Positions 16,355 to 25,704 are shown, numbered from the stretch's first letter. The stretch is 64,000 bases of DNA from Gleimia sp. 6138-11-ORH1 (GCF_024814355.1 NZ_JANUXV010000001.1:372001-436000); one strand, 5' to 3'. Translations and numbers: made by a program. The notes: generated from the sequence alone by a model not told the origin.

Positions 16355-17398
16355 ATGAGTATCGAACAAACACCTGAAGTTGAATTAGAATACGACCGGT
16401 CAGTTACTACTACCGTTACTATTCCACAAAACCTTGACCCCGTAACGGTTTTAGGTGCCTCCGACCAAGTTCTGGCGAGCCTAGAAAAAGGCTTTCCCGG
16501 AGTCAGCGTCCACGCCCTCGGAAATGAAATCACTATCAGCGGAAGCGCTGCCAACGTAGCAACTGTAGCTGACCTGGTAAAAGAACTCATTTCCCTAGCT
16601 CGTTCAGGACAGTACCTGAACTCAGATACAGTTGAACACGCAATTGGGCTACTGGCGCAAACTGGCACCGCCCCCGCATTAACTGAATCAATCCTAAACG
16701 TCCGCGGCAGAGTAATTAGAGCAAAAACTGCCGGACAGCAACGCTACGTGGAAATGATTGCCGAAAATACCATCGTTTTCGGGATCGGGCCAGCTGGAAC
16801 AGGCAAAACCTACCTGGCTATGGCAATGGCAGTAAACGCCTTATTAACCGGGCAAGTCAGGCGAATAATCCTCACCCGCCCAGCAGTGGAAGCCGGCGAA
16901 TCCCTGGGATTTCTACCCGGCACCTTAACTGAGAAAATCGACCCATATTTACGCCCCCTTTACGACGCGCTCAATGACATGGTGGATGCAGAAGCCCTCC
17001 CACGTCTATTAGCCGCAGGGACAATTGAAGTAGCTCCCTTAGCGTATATGCGTGGGCGCACCTTAAACGACGCTTTCATTATCTTAGATGAAGCCCAAAA
17101 CACCACCCAAGCGCAGATGAAAATGTTTCTTACGCGACTGGGTTTTCGTTCCAAAGTTGTAGTCACCGGGGACTCCTCTCAAATCGACCTACCGGGGAAC
17201 ACGAAATCTGGCTTACAAACGGCCTACGATATCCTCCAAGGAATCGACGGAATCGAATTCTGCGCGCTTTCTTCTGCTGACGTGGTACGGCACCGGCTAG
17301 TGGGGGATATTATCGACGCTTACCAACGCTGGGATGAACAGCATCCCCAACCTGAATACAGAGCCTCAGGTAGAGGCAGCTACCGGAGGAAAACATGA
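16355..17398 (+). CDS. phoH: PhoH-like ATPase
   Basis: 347 aa. Walker A GPAGTGKT (145-152), then [17 protein letters not shown], the Walker B-like [11 protein letters not shown] and a terminal arginine motif [15 protein letters not shown], all standard for PhoH-like proteins that accompany YbeY in ribosome/RNA maintenance. The N-terminal 120 residues include a KH-like segment. There is no Shine-Dalgarno; TACAAT at 16341-16346 lies eight bases before the ATG, within the last codons of rsmE, so a leaderless promoter is likely in addition to read-through. It overlaps ybeY by four bases (ATGA). Confidence 0.93.
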   Translation: MSIEQTPEVELEYDRSVTTTVTIPQNLDPVTVLGASDQVLASLEKGFPGVSVHALGNEITISGSAANVATVADLVKELISLARSGQYLNSDTVEHAIGLLAQTGTAPALTESILNVRGRVIRAKTAGQQRYVEMIAENTIVFGIGPAGTGKTYLAMAMAVNALLTGQVRRIILTRPAVEAGESLGFLPGTLTEKIDPYLRPLYDALNDMVDAEALPRLLAAGTIEVAPLAYMRGRTLNDAFIILDEAQNTTQAQMKMFLTRLGFRSKVVVTGDSSQIDLPGNTKSGLQTAYDILQGIDGIEFCALSSADVVRHRLVGDIIDAYQRWDEQHPQPEYRASGRGSYRRKT

Positions 17399-17895
17399 GC
17401 ATTGAAGTAGTTAATGAAACAGCAGAAACCCTTAACTTAGATGAGTTCCGAGCGGTAGCTGAATACGTCCTAGGACAAATGCACGTTTCTGCCGAAGCTG
17501 AACTGGCAATCATGTTCATTGACCCCGAGCCAATGGAAGAACTGCACTTAAAGTGGATGGATCTACCCGGGCCAACTGACGTAATGAGCTTTCCCATGGA
17601 CGAACTGCGCCCCGGACAGCCTGGAAGAGTAACCCCACCGGGAACCTTAGGTGACATTGTTATCTGCCCCCAAGTTGCTGCCAACCAAGCACTCCAAGCA
17701 GGACACGCTGCCGTAGAAGAAATGCTGCTTCTTACCGTACACGGGATCCTACATTTGCTTGGCTACGACCACTTAGAAGCCGAAGAAGAAAAAGTAATGT
17801 TTGCGCTTCAGCGGAAGCTGCTACTCACCTTCTTAGCGCAACGCCCCGGCAAAGTCACTATTGACCCTCCTTTAACAGGCAAACTTACCGATTAA
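17395..17895 (+). CDS. ybeY: Endoribonuclease YbeY
   Basis: 166 aa. Single-domain zinc-dependent RNase for 16S rRNA 3'-end maturation and ribosome quality control. The ligand motif [11 protein letters not shown] gives His116, His120 and His126; DVMSFPMDE and LGDIVICP are the other family blocks. It overlaps phoH by four bases and is followed by the CNNM/CBS protein after 21 bases, in the usual actinobacterial order. Confidence 0.96.
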   Translation: MSIEVVNETAETLNLDEFRAVAEYVLGQMHVSAEAELAIMFIDPEPMEELHLKWMDLPGPTDVMSFPMDELRPGQPGRVTPPGTLGDIVICPQVAANQALQAGHAAVEEMLLLTVHGILHLLGYDHLEAEEEKVMFALQRKLLLTFLAQRPGKVTIDPPLTGKLTD

Positions 17896-17916
17896 ACGAA
17901 AGCAGTAAATAATTTT

Positions 17917-19242
17917 ATGGAAAGCACACCCCTTGGGTTTTTAATCGTACTTTCACTTATCGCCATGGTTGTCGCCGGTATTTCGGTTGCAGCGGAAAGT
18001 GCTCTACAAAGGCTCTCTCACGCTGCGGTAGATGACCTGGTTGAAGCTTCACTACCACGAGCAAAACGTCTGGAAATCTTAATTGATGATCGCAAACGCA
18101 CCATCGTAACCACCCGTTCTTGGCGTTTAATCTTCCAAACCCTTTTCACCATCGCCACCACCTTAATCGTTGCCTCATTCTTCACCGCCTGGTGGGCGAT
18201 TTTAGGCATTGCCATCATCATTAACTGGCTCCTAGTCGCAGTATTTATTGCTTTTATTCCCAACCGGATTTCTTTACGCAACCCAGAAGCTGTGGCCCTT
18301 TGGCTCACCCCCCTTTTAGAAACTTACTTAGCCGGCTCTAAAATGTGGGATCCCCTGGTACGGATTTTTGCAAGATTCCTTCCCGCCAGTGAACAAACCG
18401 TTGCAGAAGCACGCGCTGAAATGGTTGAAGAAATGCGAGAAGTTGTTGATGAAGTGGGAGAAACCACCGGTTTTGAAGAAGAAGATCGGGTTATGTTACG
18501 TTCCGTCTTTGAACTGGGACATACCCTGGTACGTGAAGTAATGGTGCCGCGTACAGAAATGGTAACCATGGGGGCAGAAGCATCCTTAGATGAAGCACTC
18601 GACCTTTTCGTAACTTCTGGCTACTCCCGTATTCCAGTGATTGAAGACGATATCGACGATATTGTAGGCATCATCTACTTTAAAGACGTAGTCTCGCGAT
18701 TACGACGCCGCCCTGAGGATAGGCAGATTCCAGTTAGAAATGCCTGTCGTGAACCTAAGTTCGTACCAGAAATGGTGCTAGCTGATGACCAGCTCCGCCA
18801 AATGCAAGCCGACCGAGTCCACCTGGTACTGGTGGTAGATGAATACGGTGGCGTAGCTGGCTTAATCACCATTGAAGATTTACTTGAAGAAATCGTTGGT
18901 GAACTCACTGACGAACACGATCGTAACGTAATGGAACCAGAGGAAATCAGCCCCGGAGTGTGGCGGGTCCCCGCCCGCTTCTCACTATGGGAACTGGGAG
19001 AACTTTTAGGGATTGAACTAAGAGACGAAGACGTGGATTCCGTGGGGGGACTTTTAGGTAAAGTCCTTGGAAAAGTGCCGCTTCCAGGTGATCACGGGGA
19101 GACTGAAGAAATTGAAATCACCGCTGATGAAACTATTGGACGCCGCCAACTGGGAACTGTTGTGGCAAAGCTCCGCACCCCCAAAACTGAACCTGAATCG
19201 ACAGAAGAATCTAAAAACAGGTTAGAAAGTGAAACAAACTAA
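17917..19242 (+). CDS. CNNM/CorC-type protein with DUF21, CBS pair and CorC_HlyC domains
   Basis: 441 aa membrane protein often annotated as hemolysin-related. The DUF21 membrane domain fills roughly residues 1-130 (three to four helices), then a CBS pair (VMVPRTEMVTMGAEASLDEA and VHLVLVVDEYGGVAGLITIEDLLEEIVGEL), then a CorC_HlyC domain ending in RQLGTVVAKLR. Family members are linked to Mg2+/Co2+ transport or to sensing of adenosyl ligands. The stop overlaps the era start by one base (TAATG), so the two are translationally coupled. Confidence 0.9.
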   Translation: MESTPLGFLIVLSLIAMVVAGISVAAESALQRLSHAAVDDLVEASLPRAKRLEILIDDRKRTIVTTRSWRLIFQTLFTIATTLIVASFFTAWWAILGIAIIINWLLVAVFIAFIPNRISLRNPEAVALWLTPLLETYLAGSKMWDPLVRIFARFLPASEQTVAEARAEMVEEMREVVDEVGETTGFEEEDRVMLRSVFELGHTLVREVMVPRTEMVTMGAEASLDEALDLFVTSGYSRIPVIEDDIDDIVGIIYFKDVVSRLRRRPEDRQIPVRNACREPKFVPEMVLADDQLRQMQADRVHLVLVVDEYGGVAGLITIEDLLEEIVGELTDEHDRNVMEPEEISPGVWRVPARFSLWELGELLGIELRDEDVDSVGGLLGKVLGKVPLPGDHGETEEIEITADETIGRRQLGTVVAKLRTPKTEPESTEESKNRLESETN

Positions 19243-20396
19243 TGCATTTTCCCTCCGATGATGAACTAATGGCGGGCCCAAACGCGCTGGAAGATCTGGG
19301 ATTAGAATTTGACGACACCGCCATTGAAGCCTATGAAATTAGCGGAACTCTACCCGTAAAAGAAACCGACGAAGCCGAAGAAGAAACCGCTGAAGCTGAA
19401 GAAGAAACCGCTGAAGCCGAAGAAGAAACCACTGAAGCTGTAGAAGAAACCACTGAAACCGAACAAGACGGATTAGTTAAACTTGACTATACCGCAGATT
19501 TCAAAGCTGGGTTTGTTGCCATTGTAGGCCGACCAAATGTAGGTAAATCAACACTTACCAACGCTTTAGTAGGCTCAAAAATTGCGATTACCTCAATGCG
19601 ACCAGAAACTACCCGACACAACGTGCGCGGGGTAGTACACGGAGAGGACTTCCAGCTGGTCATCGTCGATACACCCGGATACCACCGCCCTCGAACACTC
19701 CTGGGGCGACGCTTAAACGAAATGGTCAGAGAATCACTGGCAGAAGTTGATGTGGTTGTCTTTTGCCTACCCAGCGACCAAAAAGTTGGCCCCGGGGATG
19801 AATTTATAGCCCGCCAGTTACGCGGGCTGCGCACTCCGGTAATTGCGGTAGCTACCAAAGCTGACAAAGTAAAACCAGAACGAATGCTCGAACACCTCCA
19901 AGATATTGACAAACTGGGAGAATTTGTTGAAATCGTGCCGGTATCCGCACACAAAAATCAGCAGATCGATACGCTCATTAAAGTTCTGGCGGAGCGAATG
20001 CCTAAATCACCACCGCTTTATCCACGGGATATTTATTCCGATGAGCCACGGGACGTAATGATTGCGGAACTAATCAGAGAAGCTGCTCTAGAGGGCGTGC
20101 GCGACGAACTGCCGCACTCCTTAGCTGTACAGGTTGAAGAAGTTGTTGAACGGAAACCAAAACCTGGGCAAAAGCATCCTCCCATGCTGAATATCCACGT
20201 TAATCTTTTCGTAGAACGTGACTCCCAAAAAGCCATCATTATCGGTAAAGGTGGGTCGCGTCTAAAACAAGTAGGTACTAAAGCGCGATTGGCAATTGAA
20301 GAACTGCTTAAACGTAGGGTTTACCTGGATCTCCACGTGCGCACCGCTAAAGATTGGCAGTCAGATCCTAAAATGCTCGGTAGGTTAGGTTTCTAA
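19242..20396 (+). CDS. era: GTPase Era with acidic repeat-bearing N-terminal extension
   Basis: 384 aa, about 85 longer than typical Era. The GTPase core has G1 GRPNVGKS (96-103), G2 in MRPETTRHN, G3 DTPGYH, G4 ATKADK and G5 VSA; the C-terminal KH domain has IIGKGGSRLKQVG. Era binds the 3' end of 16S rRNA and helps 30S assembly. The extra N-terminus (1-85) is acidic and carries four tandem seven-residue units of the type EAEEETA (DNA 19371-19454). The start at 19242 overlaps the previous stop; an in-frame ATG at 19272 would keep most of the extension. The function of the extension is unknown. Confidence 0.94.
   Translation: MHFPSDDELMAGPNALEDLGLEFDDTAIEAYEISGTLPVKETDEAEEETAEAEEETAEAEEETTEAVEETTETEQDGLVKLDYTADFKAGFVAIVGRPNVGKSTLTNALVGSKIAITSMRPETTRHNVRGVVHGEDFQLVIVDTPGYHRPRTLLGRRLNEMVRESLAEVDVVVFCLPSDQKVGPGDEFIARQLRGLRTPVIAVATKADKVKPERMLEHLQDIDKLGEFVEIVPVSAHKNQQIDTLIKVLAERMPKSPPLYPRDIYSDEPRDVMIAELIREAALEGVRDELPHSLAVQVEEVVERKPKPGQKHPPMLNIHVNLFVERDSQKAIIIGKGGSRLKQVGTKARLAIEELLKRRVYLDLHVRTAKDWQSDPKMLGRLGF
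19371..19454 (+). repeat. Four tandem 21-bp units in the N-terminus of era
   Basis: Units start at 19371, 19392, 19413 and 19434, each coding for a version of EAEEETA/T (the last has Val for Glu). A partial fifth unit follows. Being in multiples of three, copy-number changes would keep the frame. Confidence 0.92.
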
Positions 20397-20423
20397 CCGG
20401 AGATTTAACTTAAGGCAACTGGA

Positions 20424-21146
20424 GTGAAAACATACCGGGATGAAGCGATCGTTCTGCGCACACAAAAACTGGGGGAAGCAGATCGGATTATTACTTTACT
20501 TACGCACCATCACGGTTTGAAAAGAGTAGTTGCTAAAGGAATCCGGCGGACTTCATCTAAATTTGGGGCACGCTTAGAACCTTTCACCGTGGTGGACGCG
20601 CAAATTCATTTAGGGAGAAGTTTAGATGTTCTCACCCAAGTTGCGGCGATTCGCTTATACGGGATGGAGATCGCCCAGGACTACGACAAGTATACGCGTG
20701 CTTGTGTGATGGTAGAAGCGGCAGAGCGCTTAAGTGAAGATGATGCCAGCCCACAAATGTATTTGCTGCTTTTAGGGGCACTTCACGCTTTAGGGAAGGC
20801 CCGCTATCCGGCAGATTTAGTGATGAACTCTTTTCTGCTTCGGGCAATGGCTTTATCTGGCTGGGCACCCTCATTTTGGGATTGTGCGCTTTGTGATACT
20901 ACTGGCCCACACACTCACTTTAACGTACAGTCAGGTGGGGCAGTGTGTAGTCAGTGCCGTCCAGCTGGTTCAACTGCTCCGGCTGCGCAAACTATGCTGT
21001 TACTTGGTGACTTACTTTCTGGTGACTGGGAAAGTGCAGTTAGTAGTGAAGATTTTACGCGGAGAGAAGCCGGTTCGATAGTGGCTGCCTGGGTGCAGTG
21101 GAATTTAGAGCGGAGGATTATTTCTTATTCCTCCTTACAGCGTTGA
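20424..21146 (+). CDS. recO: DNA repair protein RecO
   Basis: 240 aa. N-terminal OB fold with YRDEAIVLRTQKLGEADRIITLLT and the basic VAKGIRRTSSKFGARLEPF, then a helical domain and a four-cysteine zinc module (CALC near 154, CSQC near 177). RecO loads RecA with RecR at gaps. Start is GTG 20424, just after ACTGGA. It follows era as in most actinobacteria and precedes uppS. Confidence 0.95.
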   Translation: MKTYRDEAIVLRTQKLGEADRIITLLTHHHGLKRVVAKGIRRTSSKFGARLEPFTVVDAQIHLGRSLDVLTQVAAIRLYGMEIAQDYDKYTRACVMVEAAERLSEDDASPQMYLLLLGALHALGKARYPADLVMNSFLLRAMALSGWAPSFWDCALCDTTGPHTHFNVQSGGAVCSQCRPAGSTAPAAQTMLLLGDLLSGDWESAVSSEDFTRREAGSIVAAWVQWNLERRIISYSSLQR

Positions 21147-21163
21147 TAGGGTAGATTTTAACT

Positions 21164-21931
21164 ATGACTGGATTGATTCTTCCCCCGGGAGCCGGAGAGC
21201 TGAAAGCTCCGCAAATCAGCGGAGTTCCCAAACACGTCGCAATTATTATGGACGGGAATGGGCGGTGGGCGAATGAACGTGGCCTGCCGCGCACAGAAGG
21301 GCACCGCCAGGGGGAAATCGCATTAATGGATACGATTGCCGGAGCGGTTGAAATTGGGGTAAAAGAACTAACAGTTTACGCTTTTTCTACAGAGAACTGG
21401 AAGCGTTCTCCTGCTGAAGTGAAGTTCCTAATGGGATATTCGCGTGATGTGATCCGTCGGCGGGCTGCGCAGCTGCATAGTTGGGGAGTGCGTATAAACT
21501 GGTGGGGGCGGCGTCCTCGGCTTTGGAAATCTGTGATTACCGAGTTAGAAAAAGCGCATCAGCTTACCCGGGAAAATACTCGGTTAGATTTTAATATGGC
21601 TGTTAATTACGGGGGGCGCGCTGAAATCACGGATGCAGTGAATCAGATTACTCGTGAGGTGGCTGCGGGCAGTTTACAAGCCGGTCATATTACCGAGGGC
21701 GTTTTTGGGAAACGTCTTTATGGTAAGGGAACTGATGTAGACCTGTTAATCCGTACCGGTGGGGAACAGCGGATTTCTAATTTTCTGCTTTGGCAGTGTG
21801 CTTACGCTGAGTTTATGTTTAATCCGGTTGCCTGGCCGGAGTATCGGCGGGAAACTCTATGGGACGATATTTTAGCTTTCACCGGGCGCGAACGCCGTTT
21901 CGGGACTGCGCAGGATAAGGTAACTGGTTAA
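21164..21931 (+). CDS. uppS: Isoprenyl (undecaprenyl/decaprenyl) diphosphate synthase, cis type
   Basis: 255 aa cis-prenyltransferase making the lipid carrier for wall precursors. The catalytic IIMDGNGRWANERGLPRTEGH block (Asp30) is intact, with YAFSTENWKRSPAEVKFLM, and the C-terminal LIRTGGEQRISNFLLWQCAYAEFMF follows. The start ATG 21164 lacks a clear Shine-Dalgarno; TAGATT at 21152-21157 is six bases upstream, so a leaderless transcript is possible. It is convergent with the DedA-like gene. Confidence 0.94.
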   Translation: MTGLILPPGAGELKAPQISGVPKHVAIIMDGNGRWANERGLPRTEGHRQGEIALMDTIAGAVEIGVKELTVYAFSTENWKRSPAEVKFLMGYSRDVIRRRAAQLHSWGVRINWWGRRPRLWKSVITELEKAHQLTRENTRLDFNMAVNYGGRAEITDAVNQITREVAAGSLQAGHITEGVFGKRLYGKGTDVDLLIRTGGEQRISNFLLWQCAYAEFMFNPVAWPEYRRETLWDDILAFTGRERRFGTAQDKVTG

Positions 21932-21972
21932 GAACAGTTTAGTGGACTGCGGTACTTGGGAGCTGAAGTAGT

Positions 21973-22512
21973 TTAGTTTTCAATCTGCGTTGCGTGTATT
22001 TTGGCTGCTTTATACCGGCGAATGGTGAATAGAACTGTGATGACTAGTACCGCTAAAGTAGCTAAGATTGCCCAGGTTTTCCCAAGGATAGCGGCTTCAC
22101 CAGTTTTTATAATCGATAGGGTTACTGTCGCGTAAAGAAATGCCCAGGCAAGGTATCCGGGGATTGCAGTTAGGGTGTAGAGGAGCCAATTTAATTTAAC
22201 AACTCCGGCTCCGGCGTGAATGATAGTTTGAATCCCGATGGTAAGAAATGACAGGGGGATAACAATGAGTCCCCAGCGATCAACCATATCAACCCCGTGT
22301 TGGACGGAAGCTCCTTCTAACCAACGGTGGGTACGTTGTATAAATAGGTTTTTAGAATTAGTTGAACCGATAATAACACCGGTGGTGACTAACCGGGCTA
22401 ACCAGTAGGTTCCTTGGGAACGAAAGAAAACCACGCCGGTGAGGAAGGCAACTAAAATAGGGAAAGGGCCTTCAGAGATAAACTGGGGAACGCCGTGCAT
22501 TAAACTACTCAA
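21973..22512 (-). CDS. DedA/SNARE-associated-like membrane protein
   Basis: 179 aa with about four hydrophobic segments. The pattern GVVFFRSQGTYWLARL, then DRWGLIVIPLSFLTIGIQTIIHAGAGVVKLNWLLYTL, matches actinobacterial DedA-family proteins (VTT domain), flippases or transporters for lipid carriers such as C55-P. It is shorter than typical DedA (about 200-220). It lies 7 bp after the zur-like gene on the same strand, so it can be the last gene of the zinc operon, although a functional link to zinc is not evident. Confidence 0.7.
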   Translation of the reverse strand: MSSLMHGVPQFISEGPFPILVAFLTGVVFFRSQGTYWLARLVTTGVIIGSTNSKNLFIQRTHRWLEGASVQHGVDMVDRWGLIVIPLSFLTIGIQTIIHAGAGVVKLNWLLYTLTAIPGYLAWAFLYATVTLSIIKTGEAAILGKTWAILATLAVLVITVLFTIRRYKAAKIHATQIEN

Positions 22513-22519
22513 TCAGCTT

Positions 22520-22939
22520 TTATTTCGAACAATCTGCGCATAAGCCAAAGACTTCGATGGAATGCTCTAGGTTAGTGAAACCGTATTCTTGACCTACTGT
22601 GTGAACCCAGTTTTCAACGATTTTTGCTTCAATTTCTTCAGAGCGTAAGCATTGGCGACAGACCAGATGGTGATGATGTTTTCCCTGTTCGCAGCGTCGG
22701 TAGAGGGCTTCTCCGTCGGGGCTCATCAGTACATCGACTTCATTTTCTTCAGCCAGGGCGCGGAGGTTGCGGTAAACCGTTGCTAAGCCAATTTTAGCGT
22801 TAGTTTGCAAAAGTTCTTCGTGAATGCGTTGCGCAGATCTGAAATCGGCGCGGCCTTCTAAAATTTCAATTACTGCTTGCCGCTGTTTGGTGACGCGTTT
22901 TTGTGTTTCAGCCATCATACCCCAACTTTCATAAGACAT
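22520..22939 (-). CDS. zur: Fur-family metalloregulator, probably Zur
   Basis: 139 aa. Winged-helix N-terminus with TKQRQAVIEIL and IGLATVYRNLRALAEENEVDV; dimer/metal domain with GKHHHHLVCRQC and the terminal CADC, giving the two CxxC pairs of the structural zinc site. Its place directly after znuA-znuC-znuB makes zinc (Zur) far more likely than iron. Expected target sites, imperfect TGAYAAnnnTTRTCA dyads, occur at znuA (25540-25554) and at the surface protein (37242-37256). Start 22939 is uncertain; ATG 22918 (MMAETQ) is also possible. Confidence 0.88.
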   Translation of the reverse strand: MSYESWGMMAETQKRVTKQRQAVIEILEGRADFRSAQRIHEELLQTNAKIGLATVYRNLRALAEENEVDVLMSPDGEALYRRCEQGKHHHHLVCRQCLRSEEIEAKIVENWVHTVGQEYGFTNLEHSIEVFGLCADCSK

Positions 22940-22952
22940 TTCTTATCATAGC

Positions 22953-23837
22953 CTAAATTCGTTTAAAGAGTGTTCTAAGTAGGTGCGCTCCGCCGTAGAG
23001 GAAAATTGTAAAGACCACAATGGTAGCTCCAGGGGAAACGTCAAAGAAATATGTGAAAACCAAGCCAGTTACAGCTACTGTTGCGCCAATAAACATCGCT
23101 AAAGAAAGAGTCCTTTTAAATGAGGTAGTAACCACCTGCGCAGTAGCAACCGGAACAATCATCAGAGCAGAGATTAGTAAAGAACCAACTACTCGCATGG
23201 AGATGGCCACTGTGAAAGCCGCTAAAACTGCGATTAAAAGATTAAGCGAACGAACTGGAAGGCCCGAGGCTTTGGCAAATTCTTCATCATTACAAACTGC
23301 ATAAAGAGCAGGGGAAAGCCCTAAACCGATAGTAAGAATAATGGTTGCTAAGCCCACCGTAGTCCACACATCGAACTTTGAAACAGATGCCAGCGAACCA
23401 AATAAGTACGAGTTAAGCTGGGAAGAAGTTCCTCCGGCGAATCCGATTAGCAAAACGCCTCCGGCAATCCCGCCATAGAACAAAATAGCTAATGCCACAT
23501 CGGATTCAGTTTTGCCGCTAAGTCGGATTATTTCCAGGACAACTGCTCCGATTAAAGAAACTATGAGGGCACCGGGGATTGCTAAAGTCTCCGGAGTGGT
23601 TAGGTTTAAGAAAGTGCCTGTTAGCCACCCTAAAGCAACACCGGTTAAGGCTACGTGTCCGATTCCATCACCTAGCATAGCCAGTTTACGTTGCACCAGG
23701 TAGGTTCCAATTACTGGGGCGCATACCCCAACTAAAGCGGCCACTAAGAGACTGCGTTGCATTAGTGGACTGCTTAGCATAGTGGTCAGGGCATCAAAAA
23801 GTGTAGCTGGTGAGCTGGGGAAAAGATCTTTAATCAT
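22953..23837 (-). CDS. znuB: Zinc/manganese ABC transporter permease ZnuB
   Basis: 294 aa from ATG 23837, which has AGGTG six bases upstream (a GTG at 23846 adds three residues). It has eight or nine hydrophobic segments and the ABC-3 family blocks LVQRKLAMLGDGIGHVALTGVALG and GLPVRSLNLLIAVLAAFTVAISMRVVGSLLISALMIVPVATA. It forms the membrane channel for the ZnuA/ZnuC system. It overlaps the znuC end by 8 bp and is followed by zur after 13 bp. Confidence 0.93.
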   Translation of the reverse strand: MIKDLFPSSPATLFDALTTMLSSPLMQRSLLVAALVGVCAPVIGTYLVQRKLAMLGDGIGHVALTGVALGWLTGTFLNLTTPETLAIPGALIVSLIGAVVLEIIRLSGKTESDVALAILFYGGIAGGVLLIGFAGGTSSQLNSYLFGSLASVSKFDVWTTVGLATIILTIGLGLSPALYAVCNDEEFAKASGLPVRSLNLLIAVLAAFTVAISMRVVGSLLISALMIVPVATAQVVTTSFKRTLSLAMFIGATVAVTGLVFTYFFDVSPGATIVVFTIFLYGGAHLLRTLFKRI

Positions 23838-24516
23838 CAAGTTCACCTGGTTTCCACTGGGTTTTATCAGCTATGATTTGGCCATCTTTAATGCGGATCA
23901 CTCTATCTAGAACTTTTTCGAGGGCGCCCAGTTCATGTAAAACCATGATGACAGTTTTTCCTTGGGCTTTAAGATTGCCAACTAGCTGCGCCAGGTTTTG
24001 GGCGCTTTTTAGGTCGATTCCTGAAAGGGGCTCGTCCATGAGGAGAAGTTCGGGGGAACGCATGAGAGAACGGGCGATTAAGACTCTTTGTTGCTGTCCG
24101 CCAGAGAGTTGATTAAACGGTGAGTGAAGCCGATGTTCCATTTCAACTTCAGCTAGTTTGGAGTTGGCTATTTCTTTTACTTTGCGCGGGAAAAATAATC
24201 TACCTGCGGTTAAGGCACCGGAGCAGACGACCTCTAAGACGGTGGATTGGACACCTGGCTGGATGGCAATTCGTTGAGGTACGTAGCTGAGGGTTTCCCA
24301 GTCCCAGTTTGGTTTAGTTTTTCCAAAAACAGTTACCTCTCCGGTAGAGGGAATGATGTTTAGGATCGCTTTAAGGAGGGTTGATTTTCCGGATCCGTTT
24401 GCGCCTGTAATAGCAACGATCTGCCCGGCCGGAACCGAAAAAGTCATTCCGTGGATAACTTCATGGTTGCCGTACCGGACAGAAAGATGTTTGACGCTTA
24501 AGGCGTTTACTGGCAA
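23830..24516 (-). CDS. znuC: Zinc/manganese ABC transporter ATP-binding protein ZnuC
   Basis: 228 aa. Walker A TGANGSGKST, signature LSGGQQQRV, Walker B LLLMDEPLSGID and H-loop VMVLHEL. The QQQRVLIARSLMRSPELLLMDEP block is typical of metal-chelate/ABC-3 ATPases. It overlaps the znuA stop by 10 bp and the znuB start by 8 bp, indicating tight translational coupling in a znuA-znuC-znuB operon. Confidence 0.94.
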   Translation of the reverse strand: MPVNALSVKHLSVRYGNHEVIHGMTFSVPAGQIVAITGANGSGKSTLLKAILNIIPSTGEVTVFGKTKPNWDWETLSYVPQRIAIQPGVQSTVLEVVCSGALTAGRLFFPRKVKEIANSKLAEVEMEHRLHSPFNQLSGGQQQRVLIARSLMRSPELLLMDEPLSGIDLKSAQNLAQLVGNLKAQGKTVIMVLHELGALEKVLDRVIRIKDGQIIADKTQWKPGELDD

Positions 24517-25538
24517 TTTTGTCCCTTTTTCAGTGTTTCCAGATTTTTGCGCATCAGTTGCAGATAGTCAGTTGTCGGGTCGTTTTGGGTAGCGATGGGA
24601 TCTAAAACAGCAATTTCGATTCCCAGGTCGTTGGCCAGGGCTTCGATTACCCGCGCGGATACATTTACTTCAAGGTAAATCGTTTTTACCCCGTTTTCTT
24701 TAATGACGCGTTTTACTTCTTCTACTCGTGCGACTGAGGGAGTTACCTCTGGGTCCAGCCCGGAAACCCCAACTTGGGTAAGTCCGGTTTCATTTGCCAG
24801 GTAGCCGAATGCTTCGTGAGAAACTACAAAGGTTTTAATTTCACATTTGTGGAAGTCGGTATGAATTTCTTCGGCCAGCTGATTGAGGTCAGCTTCAAGT
24901 CTTTTTGCGTTTTCTTGATATTGGGTGGCATTGGCCGGGTCAATTTTCACTAAAAACGCGGTTAGTTCATGGGTGGCTTTAACCATTTGATGCGGGTCGA
25001 GCCAAAAATGTGGATCTAGAGAGGTTTTTGCATCAGTATGCTTATGGTCGTGATCATGTCCGTGGTCATGGTCGTGAGCGTGACCTTCGATTAGATTAAG
25101 AGCTGTGGAGATATCTAAAATTCGTGGGTTTTGTGACTGTGCAGCTGCGTCATCAACTGCGTTTTGGAAACCGCTTAAATAAATGACGGCGTCAGCTTGA
25201 TCTAATTCAGCAACTGTTTTGGGTGATAGTTCCAGGCTGTGTGCGTCCACTCCTGGGCCGGTAAGTGAGGATGCCGCTAGTTTTTCTCCAACGATGCGTT
25301 CTACCAGGTATTGAAGTGGGTAAATTGAAGTTTTTACTTTCAATGCTTGCAGTGGATCGCGGTTTGGGATAGGTTCTGCGTGGGCAACGGTATGTGTAGT
25401 TGCTTTGTCATGAGAGTGCTCTCCCGAGTGCGAATCCTGTTGGTTAGGAGAATTCGTTGCGCACCCTGCAAGTGCTAAGGCAGAGGTAGCTAAGCAGGTA
25501 ATTAGGGTTGCTTTTAGAGAAACTTTTTTCGTATTCAT
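24507..25538 (-). CDS. znuA: Zinc-binding lipoprotein ZnuA (cluster A-I substrate-binding protein)
   Basis: 343 aa from ATG 25538. Lipoprotein signal with lipobox LAGC near residue 27. Two histidine-rich stretches, one just after the lipobox and one near the middle (HDHDHGHDHDHKH), mark zinc rather than manganese solute-binding proteins. Metal-ligand contexts VDAHSLELSP, a second His in VSHEAFGYLA and a late Asp/Glu are in place. There is no Shine-Dalgarno: the Zur-type dyad abuts the ATG and a TTGCAC/AATGAT promoter (17-bp spacer) ends seven bases before it, so the message should be leaderless. It captures Zn2+ outside the membrane and delivers it to ZnuB. Confidence 0.92.
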   Translation of the reverse strand: MNTKKVSLKATLITCLATSALALAGCATNSPNQQDSHSGEHSHDKATTHTVAHAEPIPNRDPLQALKVKTSIYPLQYLVERIVGEKLAASSLTGPGVDAHSLELSPKTVAELDQADAVIYLSGFQNAVDDAAAQSQNPRILDISTALNLIEGHAHDHDHGHDHDHKHTDAKTSLDPHFWLDPHQMVKATHELTAFLVKIDPANATQYQENAKRLEADLNQLAEEIHTDFHKCEIKTFVVSHEAFGYLANETGLTQVGVSGLDPEVTPSVARVEEVKRVIKENGVKTIYLEVNVSARVIEALANDLGIEIAVLDPIATQNDPTTDYLQLMRKNLETLKKGQNCQ

Positions 25539-25572
25539 AATGACAATCATTGTCGATAAGTGTAGGTAGTGC
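25539..25572 (-). promoter_or_regulatory. znuA promoter with Zur/Fur-type box
   Basis: On the minus strand TTGCAC, 17 bases, then AATGAT, then seven bases to the znuA ATG. A dyad covers the -10: GACAAT-C-ATTGTC (25542-25554, plus strand) is perfect, and eight of nine positions match when extended to AATGACAAT/ATTGTCGAT. Position on the -10 implies repression by the downstream Zur. Regulator identity is inferred from operon context. Confidence 0.8.
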
Positions 25573-25685
25573 AAGCCGAAATAACAAAATACTACAGAAC
25601 GTACTATAAATCGCAAAATAGGCTACTTACTTACAGAGAGTAGTCCCAGGAACTGAGAAAACACCTGGTAAACTTGAACAGAAAT

Positions 25686-25704
25686 CCACATCAGCCAGAT
25701 GTGG
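25686..25704 (+). other. Hairpin in the glyQS upstream region
   Basis: CCACATC (25686-25692), five-base loop, GATGTGG (25698-25704), 29 bases before the glyQS ATG. It could be an operator or a leader stem. It has none of the T-box features (no UGGN bulge or terminator), so a T-box is not supported. Confidence 0.4.
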
